This document shows, in pieces, positions 18,995 to 27,398 of a DNA stretch of 59,983 bases. Location: the NCBI GenBank assembly GCA_036383515.1, contig DASVOE010000074.1, forward strand, positions 1 through 59,983, written 5' to 3'. A model generated the notes under the pieces. It had not been told where the DNA came from. It was given only the letters and a program-made list of their open reading frames with translations, and made no database searches. The translations under genes and the position numbers were made by a program. The stretch's first letter is position 1. The number at the start of each line of letters is the position of its first letter. This DNA comes from CADEDV01 sp036383515. Lineage in GTDB: Bacteria; Bacteroidota; Bacteroidia; Chitinophagales; Chitinophagaceae.

Positions 18995-19414
18995 TCACTT
19001 TAAATGCTGCTTTCGTAATATGTACATATTACTGATATTTTGTTGAGTTTTTTCAGGGAATTCTGAAAATTTTCTCATTTGCGTAGTACCTACAAGATTT
19101 GCGTCGGCGTCATAATATGCTCTCGTAATGCGGCCATCGTTGGTAAAGATAAATTCATCGAAATTTAAACTGCGTTCGGAAGTAATGATAGGAGCATTAC
19201 CAAAGTCGTGGAAAAAATGTTCCTTCGCCTGGTAACTTACATCTTTACCTTCCAGTTTACGTAGTTCTTTTCTTTCATGTTTTTTTTCTTCTTTGAATTC
19301 TTTCTTTTCAGTTTTAGCAGTTTTGATTTCATTTTTTACAAGAGTTTCTGATTGAGCATTAACTGCTGATACCAGCATAATTGCGGCGGCTGATAAGATG
19401 ATTAGCTTTTTCAT
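18995..19414 (-). CDS. Secreted PepSY-like small protein
   Basis: Exported protein of 139 residues. Start chosen at ATG 19414, which gives a clean signal peptide (MKKLIILSAAA...VNAQ); upstream in-frame starts only add an unlikely leader. A Lys/Glu-rich, probably helical segment (about residues 25-50) is followed by a domain with the pattern SYQAKEHFFHDFGNA...AYYDADANLVGTT, which I recall from Bacteroidota PepSY-like/BLIP-like envelope proteins. Function unknown. Its promoter carries a strong copy of the shared 15-nt motif 39 nt before a TATTTTTG box. The metallophosphoesterase follows after 10 bp. Confidence 0.8.
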   Translation of the reverse strand: MKKLIILSAAAIMLVSAVNAQSETLVKNEIKTAKTEKKEFKEEKKHERKELRKLEGKDVSYQAKEHFFHDFGNAPIITSERSLNFDEFIFTNDGRITRAYYDADANLVGTTQMRKFSEFPEKTQQNISNMYILRKQHLK

Positions 19415-19469
19415 TGTTATAAATTTTATTTGTTTGGAATTTATTTTTTGTTGGATCATTTCAACAAGT

Positions 19470-19531
19470 CAAAAATATTTTAGCTTTTACCTGATCGTAT
19501 GTGTGAGTCGTTGAAAAGGCAAAACCAGTCG
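19470..19531 (-). promoter_or_regulatory. Shared motif and -7 box, site 1
   Basis: Read on the minus strand, the core CGACTGGTTTTGCCT occupies 19531-19517. A second half-site CGACT starts exactly 21 nt after the first (19510-19506). The -7 box TATTTTTG is at 19477-19470, leaving 39 nt between core and box. No -33 TTTG is evident, suggesting an activator-dependent promoter. It drives the PepSY-like gene and the metallophosphoesterase. Confidence 0.7.
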
Positions 19532-19565
19532 TCGGGAAAAGATCTCCATTTTCTATAAAATGAAA

Positions 19566-19594
19566 AGCCCTGTATGATCGTATTGTACAAGGCT
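19566..19594 (-). terminator. Rho-independent terminator after DUF6600 gene
   Basis: On the minus strand a 9-bp stem (AGCCTTGTA with TACAGGGCT, one G.T pair) encloses an 11-nt loop and is followed by TTTCATTTT. It lies about 20 bp after the stop of the DUF6600 gene. Confidence 0.6.
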
Positions 19595-19613
19595 TCCGCT
19601 TGATAAGGCTTTA

Positions 19614-20528
19614 TTATTCCCGGTTTCGTCTCTTATGATTCTCTTTAGGAACTTCTCTTTGGGTGGGGTGCTTTTCAGGAATTGCCCAGGTTCCTCTTTG
19701 CTGATTATCGTGAGGCAGATCTTTATATTGCATCGTGTTGCCAGGCTTTGCCATATTACCTTCTTCACGTTGCCGTATTTCGGGTTTAAATACTTTCAGC
19801 TCATTTTTATCATTATTGATCGAGTTGATTGCAGGTTGATTATGCTCCCGAATAGCCAATGGTGTTATTCTCTGCCCGCTGTATTTTCCCACTTCTTTTA
19901 CTTCGGGTCCTTTTGCAAATACTGTTTTGTTTTTTGTGTAGCTGGCATTGTTAATAATGGTAGTATGACTATACACTGTTTCTTTGCGGTTGTTATCAAC
20001 ACAGTGATTTATGAAATTGTGGTCAGCCAGGAAACGATGATCCACAAACGTCCAGTGCTCAAAGGGTATATTGATGCTTATTGAAATGCCCAAATCCATA
20101 CCCGGAGCTAATGGTGCCCAGCCATAAAAATCTACATTGTTTCTCCAGCATACCCACGCAGGTGCCCATTCGTAACCAGGCAACCATAACCAACCGTAAC
20201 CGGTTTCATAAAACCAACGGCCATAGTAGAATGGTGCCCAACCCCATCCATAATTACTGTTCCAATTCCAACCAAGATCTGTACTTAACCAGTATCCATT
20301 AGTATAGTATGGCTGAAAGTCTGCAACAGACGGCGACCACACATAGCCGTAACCGGGATAGTCGATCCAGCTGCCATAAGGACTCAACTCATCATAAAAG
20401 GTTTGATAGGTAATTGTAGCGGCAGGTTGCAGATCTGTATAGGTATTTGTTACAGATTGTGAGGATGCGCAGGAATATAATGATACTGCCAGCATTATAC
20501 TCATTACTGCGGTGCTGATCTTTTTCAT
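19614..20528 (-). CDS. DUF6600-type lipoprotein
   Basis: Predicted lipoprotein of 304 residues. ATG at 20528 gives a lipoprotein signal with Cys in LYSCAS. Residues about 40-160 are very rich in Trp, Tyr and Gly (YGSWIDYPGYGYVW, WLPGYEWAPAWVCWR), the pattern of DUF6600. The C-terminal third is polar, Asn/Lys/Glu-rich and probably disordered. The biochemical role of DUF6600 is not known. The upstream region has the second shared-motif site, so it probably responds to the same regulator as the PepSY-like and mprF units. The gene is monocistronic, with a terminator just downstream. Confidence 0.85.
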   Translation of the reverse strand: MKKISTAVMSIMLAVSLYSCASSQSVTNTYTDLQPAATITYQTFYDELSPYGSWIDYPGYGYVWSPSVADFQPYYTNGYWLSTDLGWNWNSNYGWGWAPFYYGRWFYETGYGWLWLPGYEWAPAWVCWRNNVDFYGWAPLAPGMDLGISISINIPFEHWTFVDHRFLADHNFINHCVDNNRKETVYSHTTIINNASYTKNKTVFAKGPEVKEVGKYSGQRITPLAIREHNQPAINSINNDKNELKVFKPEIRQREEGNMAKPGNTMQYKDLPHDNQQRGTWAIPEKHPTQREVPKENHKRRNRE

Positions 20529-20551
20529 TGTTTTATTTTTTAAATTCAATA

Positions 20552-20613
20552 CGAATGTAAATGTCCGAATAGGGCAAGCAATGCTGTAAGCGTTGAACAG
20601 GCAAAACCAATCG
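20552..20613 (-). promoter_or_regulatory. Shared motif and -7 box, site 2
   Basis: Minus-strand core CGATTGGTTTTGCCT at 20613-20599 differs from site 1 at one base. The second half-site CGCTT starts 21 nt after the first (20592-20588). The box TACATTCG is at 20559-20552, again 39 nt after the core. It lies upstream of the DUF6600 gene, 24 nt before its ATG. Confidence 0.7.
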
Positions 20614-20645
20614 GCCAAAATAAGTGCGGCGTAGGACTTTAAAGA

Positions 20646-20673
20646 AAAACCACTGCATGACAGCAGTGGTTCA
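20646..20673 (-). terminator. Rho-independent terminator
   Basis: A near-perfect 9-bp stem (AACCACTGC with GCAGTGGTT) encloses a short loop and, on the minus strand, is followed by TTTTCTTT. It terminates the 192-residue secreted protein gene, whose stop is about 40 bp upstream. Confidence 0.75.
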
Positions 20674-20711
20674 CTTTAATTCAAAAAGGATTTATGATGA
20701 CTGGGTAGTAA

Positions 20712-21290
20712 TTATAATTTAGGAAGTGCTTTCTCCAGGGCTACTTTATCCTGCAACTCATCAAGCGATTTTGTAGTATAATGAATATGAAGAAAGGGAA
20801 CCTTGTTTCCACTATTCAATGATATCTGAACAACACTTCTGTTGGTAACCCATTGAGTATTCAATATAAGATTTCCATCGGCGATTGCTTGTCCAAAATT
20901 ACTCTTATCGGATGGAGTAGAATTTTTGCTCCAGTTCTCCTTCTCACTAACAGCTTTTCCGTATTTTTCGGTAAGTAAAGTCTTAAATGAATTATAGTCC
21001 TGCAGGTAAAGTTGTGGATTAGTATATTTCTTTGTAAAAACATAATCACCACTAATCAGCTTATCGCTTTCATTGAAAGTATAAATAACATCACAATCAT
21101 ATCCACCTAACTCATCCTTATATTCCAGCATATCATCCTTATCCTTTATTATAAATTTGGCTGTTTCCTCTGATTGTACCTGTTCAAGAGACTCACCCCA
21201 GGTAAATGCCCTGAAATCTGTTTTACTTTGTGCATCTGCACTGATGAACAATCCAGATAGCATAGTTATAAGAAAGATTATTTTTTTCAT
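20712..21290 (-). CDS. Secreted protein of unknown function
   Basis: Exported protein of 192 residues with a clear signal peptide (MKKIIFLITMLSGLF...ADAQ). The mature part is soluble and mixed alpha/beta, with FRAFTWGESLEQV near its start, a short run of charged residues (KDKDDMLEYKDE) and LHIHYTTKSL near the end. I do not recognise a family. The WGxSxxxV pattern near the N-terminus is reminiscent of small periplasmic proteins that begin with a 'W G x s x x e v' strand, but this is weak. Controlled by shared-motif site 3 and followed by a good terminator, so it is a single-gene unit. Confidence 0.75.
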   Translation of the reverse strand: MKKIIFLITMLSGLFISADAQSKTDFRAFTWGESLEQVQSEETAKFIIKDKDDMLEYKDELGGYDCDVIYTFNESDKLISGDYVFTKKYTNPQLYLQDYNSFKTLLTEKYGKAVSEKENWSKNSTPSDKSNFGQAIADGNLILNTQWVTNRSVVQISLNSGNKVPFLHIHYTTKSLDELQDKVALEKALPKL

Positions 21291-21307
21291 ATCAGGTTAT
21301 TTTCTTT

Positions 21308-21369
21308 CAAAGCTATGTCGGCCTGTATTTGTCTAAAAGAGGCTGTCGCCGTGCAGGCAAATACCCTCG
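21308..21369 (-). promoter_or_regulatory. Shared motif and -7 box, site 3
   Basis: Minus-strand core CGAGGGTATTTGCCT at 21369-21355 matches site 1 at 11 of 15 positions. The second half-site CGACA is at 21348-21344, period 21. The box TAGCTTTG at 21315-21308 is 39 nt after the core and identical to that of site 4. It precedes the 192-residue secreted protein and also abuts the divergent ABC-exporter promoter. Confidence 0.58.
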
Positions 21370-21377
21370 TCAATGAG

Positions 21378-21385
21378 TATATTTG
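21378..21385 (+). promoter_or_regulatory. Candidate -7 box of ABC exporter
   Basis: TATATTTG fits TAnnTTTG and is 20 bp before the exporter's ATG. Its -33 region coincides with shared-motif site 3, so one bound regulator could act on both divergent genes (inference). Confidence 0.5.
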
Positions 21386-21405
21386 AATAGACCAAAACCT
21401 TTCAG

Positions 21406-23532
21406 ATGCTCCAACCTGACAACATCAAAAGGAATGTATGGCTGAATATCTATCGACTTGTCAAACCATACAAGAAACGACTGCTCGCCATTTTTTTCAT
21501 TAGTATAGTAGCAACCGCAGTTACACTTTTTGAACCCTTGATTTACAGGGAAGCTATTAATGACATCGCAGGCTTATTTGTGCAACAGGCAAAAGACGAT
21601 GTAAGAGCGCAGAACGGGGAAGATATCGACACAGATGAATCCCTTTCCGTTCCGTTGTTCGACAAACTGATGGGCGAAAAGAAAATTGAGCCAAAAACAA
21701 ACGATACCACTTTTTATACTACAGACACTATCCATTATTTAAAAGACACAATTATTCTCAAAACATTAAAAAAAAATGTTCCAGGAAAATATCATAGACA
21801 GAAAATAGTTACACTTCAACAAAAGGAAAAAATACCGGAAACAAAAATTATAAAGCAGCCGCATACTAAAACACATGTCGCCCCACGAACACCAACCCAG
21901 GCTTTTAATACCTTAATGTGGGCAGTGGTTTTATTATTAATAATAAATATTCTTGGACTGATTTTTTGGTGGATCGGAGAGAAAATGAACGTAAAGTTGT
22001 CGTGCAAGATTGAACAGAATTTTATACAACGAACTTTTGGACACGTACTGCGTTTGCCACTTGCTTTTTTTGCAAAACGTTCCAGTGCAGCTTTGCATAA
22101 ACAGATTGACCAAAGCGAAGAAATTTCAGGCACTGTTACTCATTTTACCAAAGATATATTCCCCGAAGTGGTGAGCCTTATTGGTATAATCGGGATCATG
22201 TTCTGGCAAAATTACGTACTGGCATTACTGGCATTGTCTATCGTTCCTTTTTACATCTGGATTACAGTCCGGTCTACGAAAAAGCTGGAAATGAGCCTTA
22301 GCGGATATTATGAAAAATGGGAAGAAGTGTCGGCAAGAATGCAGGATGCGCTGGGAGGAATTAAAACAGTAAAATTATCCGGCGCTGAACAAAGAGAGGT
22401 AAACAGGTTGAACGAACAAGCAACTGCCGCGTATAAAGATTATATGCAGCGCTCTTATCTTTCACAAAAATATACTTTCTGGCAAATTTTGCTGACACAC
22501 TTAGCAACTGCATTAGTGCTTAGTTATGGAGGATACCTTGCACTTCACCACAGGCTCACGCCGGGAGATGTTGTCATGTTTGTAGCCTATCTCGATATGC
22601 TCTATTCACCAATTGATAACCTCGCGGAAATAGGGGCCGAGGTACAACAGAATATTACATCTGTTGCAAGAGCTTTTAAATTGCTGGATACCCAGGCACC
22701 TGTGCAAAAAGGAAAAGATTTGGAGATAGGCGAGGGGAAAATAGAATTTAAAAATGTATGTTTTGGTTATACTCCAGAAAGACAGGTATTAAATGGATTA
22801 TCTTTTACAGCAGAGCCCGGAAAAATCACTGCCTTTGTAGGCACATCTGGAGCAGGGAAGACTACCACTGTAGATTTGATTCTAAAGCTATTTGAACCCC
22901 AAAGCGGTGAAATAATGATAGACGGCCAAAATCTTTCAACTATTGATGAATCATCCATACGAAGAACAATTGGTATGGTAACAGCAGACGGCGCTATTTT
23001 CCGGGGTACGCTAGCCGATAATATCCGTTACAAAAAACCAGATGCAACTGATGCTGAAGTGGAAGCCTCCGCTATCAAAGCCGGTATGTTGACAACATTG
23101 CAGCGTTTACCCGATGGTTTGCAAACACTTGTTGGCGAGAGTGGCTTTGGTTTGTCGGTAGGTGAGCGTCAAAGGGTACAAATTGCAAGGGTGATAGTAG
23201 ATAAACCAAAAATTCTGATCATGGATGAAGCCACTGCAAACCTTGATTATGCAACAGAAGCTGAGGTAAAGAAAACAATTGAAGAATTGCGGAAAGAGAA
23301 TACCATTATCATCATTGCTCATCGTTATTCTATGGTAAAAGATGCCGACCATGTTGTTGTTCTGGAGGCCGGCCAGGTGCTTGAAGAAGGAACCCCGGAA
23401 GAACTGATTGAGCAGGACGGGTGGTTTGCCGAATTCGCAAACGCCGGGGAAGAAGAAAAGGAAAATGACGAAAGTGAAGATGAAAAAGATGATACAGATG
23501 AAAAAGAAAATGATGATGATTACGAGGCATGA
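21406..23532 (+). CDS. ABC exporter, fused permease and ATPase
   Basis: Half-transporter of 708 residues with a type-I exporter membrane domain and a C-terminal ATPase. The ATPase has Walker A GTSGAGKTT (starting at residue 479), the signature LSVGERQR, Walker B ILIMDEAT and the switch His in IIAHRYS. Two oddities stand out. A hydrophilic insert of about 115 residues (50-165) sits between the first two membrane helices, on the non-cytoplasmic side by topology. The last ~26 residues are almost entirely Glu, Asp, Lys and Asn. ATG start with a TATATTTG box upstream. Substrate unknown; the envelope-gene surroundings make a lipid, peptide or polysaccharide plausible. Confidence 0.92.
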   Translation: MLQPDNIKRNVWLNIYRLVKPYKKRLLAIFFISIVATAVTLFEPLIYREAINDIAGLFVQQAKDDVRAQNGEDIDTDESLSVPLFDKLMGEKKIEPKTNDTTFYTTDTIHYLKDTIILKTLKKNVPGKYHRQKIVTLQQKEKIPETKIIKQPHTKTHVAPRTPTQAFNTLMWAVVLLLIINILGLIFWWIGEKMNVKLSCKIEQNFIQRTFGHVLRLPLAFFAKRSSAALHKQIDQSEEISGTVTHFTKDIFPEVVSLIGIIGIMFWQNYVLALLALSIVPFYIWITVRSTKKLEMSLSGYYEKWEEVSARMQDALGGIKTVKLSGAEQREVNRLNEQATAAYKDYMQRSYLSQKYTFWQILLTHLATALVLSYGGYLALHHRLTPGDVVMFVAYLDMLYSPIDNLAEIGAEVQQNITSVARAFKLLDTQAPVQKGKDLEIGEGKIEFKNVCFGYTPERQVLNGLSFTAEPGKITAFVGTSGAGKTTTVDLILKLFEPQSGEIMIDGQNLSTIDESSIRRTIGMVTADGAIFRGTLADNIRYKKPDATDAEVEASAIKAGMLTTLQRLPDGLQTLVGESGFGLSVGERQRVQIARVIVDKPKILIMDEATANLDYATEAEVKKTIEELRKENTIIIIAHRYSMVKDADHVVVLEAGQVLEEGTPEELIEQDGWFAEFANAGEEEKENDESEDEKDDTDEKENDDDYEA

Positions 23533-23677
23533 GCCACCGAGATCGCTATAATAAAGGTGGTCAAAAGAAACAGCGCAATGAAAAAGAAGATTCTGGCTGT
23601 GTATGCAAATTTTTGTGATGCCGGTTGTTTTCTGCTTTTTATCGATAAAAAAGAAAGAAGCTTCTTCCCTTTATAAC

Positions 23678-23902
23678 CTAAATTGATCCAACCCTGAATA
23701 TCTGTAACTGGCTGAACTTTTTTGTTTCCGGAATTTGTCTCTCGTAATATTCCACTTCCAAATAACGCAGTAGGGACAATAATCTATTTGCCGCTTTCAA
23801 AACTAAATTATGAGAATAGCCGGATTGCGCAAGTAATTGCCCATATCCCAAAAAAAAAACGGCAATACTGAGAAAGGTGTATATGAATTTTCTCCATTTC
23901 AC
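23678..23902 (-). CDS. Small secreted or membrane-anchored protein, unknown
   Basis: A 74-codon frame beginning with GTG at 23902, whose G is also the last base of the virJ stop (TAGTG). An N-terminal hydrophobic stretch (FIYTFLSIAVFFLGYGQLLAQ) looks like a signal peptide or anchor. The remaining ~50 residues are mixed, with one amphipathic helix. No family recognised. The tight coupling to the mprF-virJ operon is the main argument that it is real. Confidence 0.5.
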   Translation of the reverse strand: MKWRKFIYTFLSIAVFFLGYGQLLAQSGYSHNLVLKAANRLLSLLRYLEVEYYERQIPETKKFSQLQIFRVGSI

Positions 23903-24570
23903 TAAAAATGCTTTATCATAGCTTTGGCTACTTCTCCTGTGTTTCCGTCATAGTGATGTCCTCCTGCGAATCTTTCAGTTTTCAGGTTGCTGGTCCTGAT
24001 ACTCGTTAATGGAAATTTATCTTCATCATCTCCAAAAAATATCACAGCTTTTGAGACTTTCATTTTATTTATTTCGGCGACCACATCCATATTTCTTTTT
24101 TTAGTTCCACCAAAAATATCGCTCCAGTGTATTTCGAAATCGGTTGAAGTGGACGGAGATAGAATAATAACGGCTTCCAGCTTTTTCCTGATCGCATCAG
24201 GCAGGCGGTTTACTATAAATGGCATCACATCCGCTCCAAATGAATACCCGGATAAGATCAGTTGCTGGTTTTTCCGAACATTGAACTGCCTTATCAGGTA
24301 CGATGTAATGTCTGCAGCAGTTTGTTCCGGTGTTTTTTTATTCCAGAAATAAGAGCGGGAGTCGATGGCGGTTACACTATATCCATAGGTATTGATCGAG
24401 TTACATAACTCAATGGAAAATTTATTAAATCCACCATCACCGCTGAGGTATACAACCAATGGCGTATCGTCGTTTTTTTTCCACTCCTTTACAGGCAGAT
24501 TGCAGCTTTGTGAGTTTAGTTTGCAGGCCGACAATATTGCCAACCCTATAAAGCATATTATCTTTTTCAT
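23902..24570 (-). CDS. VirJ/AcvB-domain hydrolase, predicted lipoprotein
   Basis: Alpha/beta-hydrolase of the VirJ family, 222 residues, with a lipoprotein-type signal (Cys in ILSACKLNSQ). Visible motifs are VYLSGDGGFNKF near the N-terminus, the nucleophile elbow LSGYSFGAD and a C-terminal HHYDGN supplying the catalytic His. In Agrobacterium the homologous AcvB is paired with the lysyl-phosphatidylglycerol synthase LpiA and hydrolyses its product (established knowledge). Here the gene overlaps the mprF-like gene by 4 nt (ATGA), the same pairing, so a role in turning over aminoacylated lipid is the leading hypothesis. Confidence 0.85.
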   Translation of the reverse strand: MKKIICFIGLAILSACKLNSQSCNLPVKEWKKNDDTPLVVYLSGDGGFNKFSIELCNSINTYGYSVTAIDSRSYFWNKKTPEQTAADITSYLIRQFNVRKNQQLILSGYSFGADVMPFIVNRLPDAIRKKLEAVIILSPSTSTDFEIHWSDIFGGTKKRNMDVVAEINKMKVSKAVIFFGDDEDKFPLTSIRTSNLKTERFAGGHHYDGNTGEVAKAMIKHF

Positions 24571-27161
24571 GGTTTCATTACTGTGCTTAATGCGATTGGA
24601 AGTTGCAATAAATCAAAGTCATCATCGTAAATCAGGTATTTATTATCCCAAAACGTTGCGTATTTATCTTTAAAGGCTCTTAACCCTTTATAATGATGGA
24701 AGCGCTTGATTTTCTCGGCTGCAATTTTTATGATCTGCTCTGCTGTATTATCAGGGTGTAAAATCCCTGTCATGGGCACCAAACCTAGATTGAGATATTG
24801 TTTATTATGCTCTTTTGCATACTCAATCAGTCGCACGATCAGCGCATCCATCGCAGCAGCGGGTGCCTCTTTGGTTTTACGGATGAGGTCATATGTACAA
24901 TCATATTCTGCGTAATCGGGTATGATGTTCAGAAAAGCATAAATACTTCTTTGCCCGTCTTCAACAGTAATGATATCCTGGTCTTTTAATTCGATCTCGT
25001 CGAACATTCCCTGAGAAAAAATTGATTCATTCCTTTCAAACTCCTGCAGCCATTCGTCAGATACTTTTTTTAATTGCCGGATTAACTCAGGTGTTTGTGG
25101 TGCCGGGCAAAAATTAATGATATACCCTTTCTTCTGTAAACCACCAATTCCATTCCTGAGTGATTTTTTATCTTTTCCTTCCAATGAAAACCTGTTCACT
25201 TCAAGTATAGCTTCCTGCCCAATGAGTAGTTTATTTTTTCGCAGCTGATTAAACCATGGGATGCTATTTTCATCTACACGGTAGAAGGCGGGTTTCAAAC
25301 CCATCTTGCGGCAATGGCGGTCAAATTCCTCTAATACATCGATTTTATTCTCTGCGGCGCAAACAGGTTCTTCCAGTACAATAGCAAAGCCTCCGGCAAT
25401 GCGATAAGCTATAAAGGCATCATGGATATCTGACAGGAAAAACAATTTGTCTTTGTATGTTTTAAAATAATCCATGGATGAATTTCCATACTGGGTTAGT
25501 AAAAATTTTGCTTTATCCCGATAGTTTTCATTGACGATGTTTTTCTCCTTGTTCTGTTTTATAAGTGTAAAGAGGAAAAAGCCCCATGTGATAAATCCAA
25601 TCCAACGGATCAACCACACAAACTCATGCCCAAACCGCGTAATCGGATGAAGGGAATTGTCTTCTATCAACAAAAAGATCTTGAAAGTATGGAGCAAGGA
25701 TTGTTTCCATGTAAAATCGACACCGAAATGTCTTATGTCTATAAAATAGAAACTTATAAATCCAAATACCAGCACTGCCGCAAAACCAATGATAGTAGTT
25801 TTGAAACCTGTTCTCATCCATTTATTACTGCTGCGAATACGGTATTGCGATGCGGTAATGGCTAACACAACGACGGTAAATAACGCAAACAGCGCTTCTT
25901 CATAATCCAATGCTTTTGCCAAATTGCCAGCACATGAAAATACAGCCAACCCGAGAGCGATGATCCATGCATTGCGCAAACCGCGGAATAAAAATGCCGA
26001 TGTCACCAATAGGGATAACCCTAAAAATAATACCAGCATGTGCGAAGCGTGAATCGCTGCAACAGGCAGGTATTCGTGCAGGAGTTGTGAACGATTATGC
26101 AAAGAAGGGGTAATAGCTGATATAATATTTACTATGCCCAGCGTAAATGTCAGCAGTGCGGGGAAAGCACGTAAAAAAATATGCCTGCCTTTCCATACAA
26201 AAGAAACGAATCCTGCCAATAAAGGCAACCAGAATTCAAATACGCGGTAGAATATCGTGATAGATAAAGCATGTGTTGAATTGTAACCAAACTGCTCAAG
26301 TACGTAAACCATCGACAATTCAACAACACCCAAACCACGCAGAAACGGAGAGACTATCATCATGATCACTGCAATAATGTAGGCAGCCGCTGAGGCACCG
26401 GGTGATGCAGGCATACCTAAAGCAAGCATACCAACGTATATAGTAATGATTCCACATAATTCAACGCCTATTGAAAATAAAATTGCACCGGAAAAATGCC
26501 TGGGATTTACATTGATTGCAAACAGTTCATCAATGGAAGGGGTAAAAGAAGGAAACCTTTTATCGATCCATTGATATAGTCTTCCTTTTTTCCGGATGGA
26601 GCGAAAAGCTGAAGCTAAAAGAATAATCAGTAGCAGAATTGAGATCAGGCCGTACGTGGTATTTTTAAATTGGCTTGTCACCAAAACGGTATAGATAATT
26701 ATGGGTGTACCAACTATTAAAACTGTAAGCATACCGGTAAATGCGAATATTCCACTTGCCTGGTGAACTTCAGACTGGTTGAAACCCTGTTTACGTATTT
26801 GTGATGGAGAATATGCAAGAGAACTAACGCCGCCAGCCGGTAAAAAAATACTGATGAAGTTTCTTTTGAGAAAAAGCGCAGTAGCATGAGGCCACCTGAG
26901 AGGAAGGCCAATTGCAGCAAAACTTTGCCTGTAGATGCCAGCTTGAAATAAAGTGTAAACAATTGTTATGGAGCTGCCAATAACCAACCAAAAAGGGCTT
27001 GCCTGTTTTAACTGGGGAATAATAGCATGCAGCTCTTTTCGTTCGCTGCGAAAGAAAACAATGGCAAGAAGTAGCATTAACATAGCGAGTATCTCCCGCC
27101 ACCTTGTTTTCGCAGAAATTTTTTTGAAAACAGGCTGTATTTTACTCATTGCAGTTTGCAT
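24567..27161 (-). CDS. mprF: MprF-like aminoacyl-phospholipid synthase/flippase
   Basis: Integral membrane protein of 864 residues. About 13-14 membrane helices fill the N-terminal 500 residues (flippase-like region plus linker helices). A cytosolic C-terminal DUF2156/GNAT-fold domain (about 530-850) transfers an amino acid from aminoacyl-tRNA to phosphatidylglycerol or a related lipid. Both domains are full length. Such modification lowers surface negative charge and protects against cationic peptides (established). The amino acid, lysine, alanine or other, cannot be read from sequence. ATG at 27161 lies inside the end of the small upstream gene, and its stop overlaps virJ, so the whole set is one operon behind shared-motif site 4. 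Confidence 0.92.
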   Translation of the reverse strand: MQTAMSKIQPVFKKISAKTRWREILAMLMLLLAIVFFRSERKELHAIIPQLKQASPFWLVIGSSITIVYTLFQAGIYRQSFAAIGLPLRWPHATALFLKRNFISIFLPAGGVSSLAYSPSQIRKQGFNQSEVHQASGIFAFTGMLTVLIVGTPIIIYTVLVTSQFKNTTYGLISILLLIILLASAFRSIRKKGRLYQWIDKRFPSFTPSIDELFAINVNPRHFSGAILFSIGVELCGIITIYVGMLALGMPASPGASAAAYIIAVIMMIVSPFLRGLGVVELSMVYVLEQFGYNSTHALSITIFYRVFEFWLPLLAGFVSFVWKGRHIFLRAFPALLTFTLGIVNIISAITPSLHNRSQLLHEYLPVAAIHASHMLVLFLGLSLLVTSAFLFRGLRNAWIIALGLAVFSCAGNLAKALDYEEALFALFTVVVLAITASQYRIRSSNKWMRTGFKTTIIGFAAVLVFGFISFYFIDIRHFGVDFTWKQSLLHTFKIFLLIEDNSLHPITRFGHEFVWLIRWIGFITWGFFLFTLIKQNKEKNIVNENYRDKAKFLLTQYGNSSMDYFKTYKDKLFFLSDIHDAFIAYRIAGGFAIVLEEPVCAAENKIDVLEEFDRHCRKMGLKPAFYRVDENSIPWFNQLRKNKLLIGQEAILEVNRFSLEGKDKKSLRNGIGGLQKKGYIINFCPAPQTPELIRQLKKVSDEWLQEFERNESIFSQGMFDEIELKDQDIITVEDGQRSIYAFLNIIPDYAEYDCTYDLIRKTKEAPAAAMDALIVRLIEYAKEHNKQYLNLGLVPMTGILHPDNTAEQIIKIAAEKIKRFHHYKGLRAFKDKYATFWDNKYLIYDDDFDLLQLPIALSTVMKP

Positions 27162-27309
27162 GATTAGAATAGATTTTATGCGGGTCTGAAATAAAGCCAG
27201 GATGCTCCTTGAGTATTTCCTTTAAAATCCCGTTCCTCAACGATTTGCCACTTACTTTTTCTGAAACAGGGATTTTTTTTCCTGATATACTGCTGGTAAA
27301 GTTTTGCAT
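27142..27309 (-). CDS. Short protein opening the mprF-virJ operon
   Basis: A 55-residue frame starting at ATG 27309 behind GAGGAAAAGG, directly downstream of the TAGCTTTG box. The sequence is soluble, with SGKKIPVSEKVSGKSLRNGI near its start. From memory this resembles the N-terminal segment that precedes the membrane part of Bacteroidota DUF1003 proteins; the membrane part is absent here. It may be a stand-alone small protein or a truncated remnant kept as a translational leader for mprF, which it overlaps by 20 nt. Confidence 0.55.
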   Translation of the reverse strand: MQNFTSSISGKKIPVSEKVSGKSLRNGILKEILKEHPGFISDPHKIYSNHANCNE

Positions 27310-27323
27310 AGTTGCCTTTTCCT

Positions 27324-27385
27324 CAAAGCTATAAACGGGCAAAGTATTGGGTAACAAACTATAGTCCAAAAGGCAGAACCAGTCG
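27324..27385 (-). promoter_or_regulatory. Shared motif and -7 box, site 4
   Basis: Minus-strand core CGACTGGTTCTGCCT at 27385-27371 differs from site 1 at one base. The second half-site position holds CTATA (27364-27360). The box TAGCTTTG at 27331-27324 is exactly 39 nt after the core and 14 nt before the first ATG of the mprF-virJ operon. Confidence 0.7.
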
Positions 27386-27398
27386 GTGAAAGTACTCG

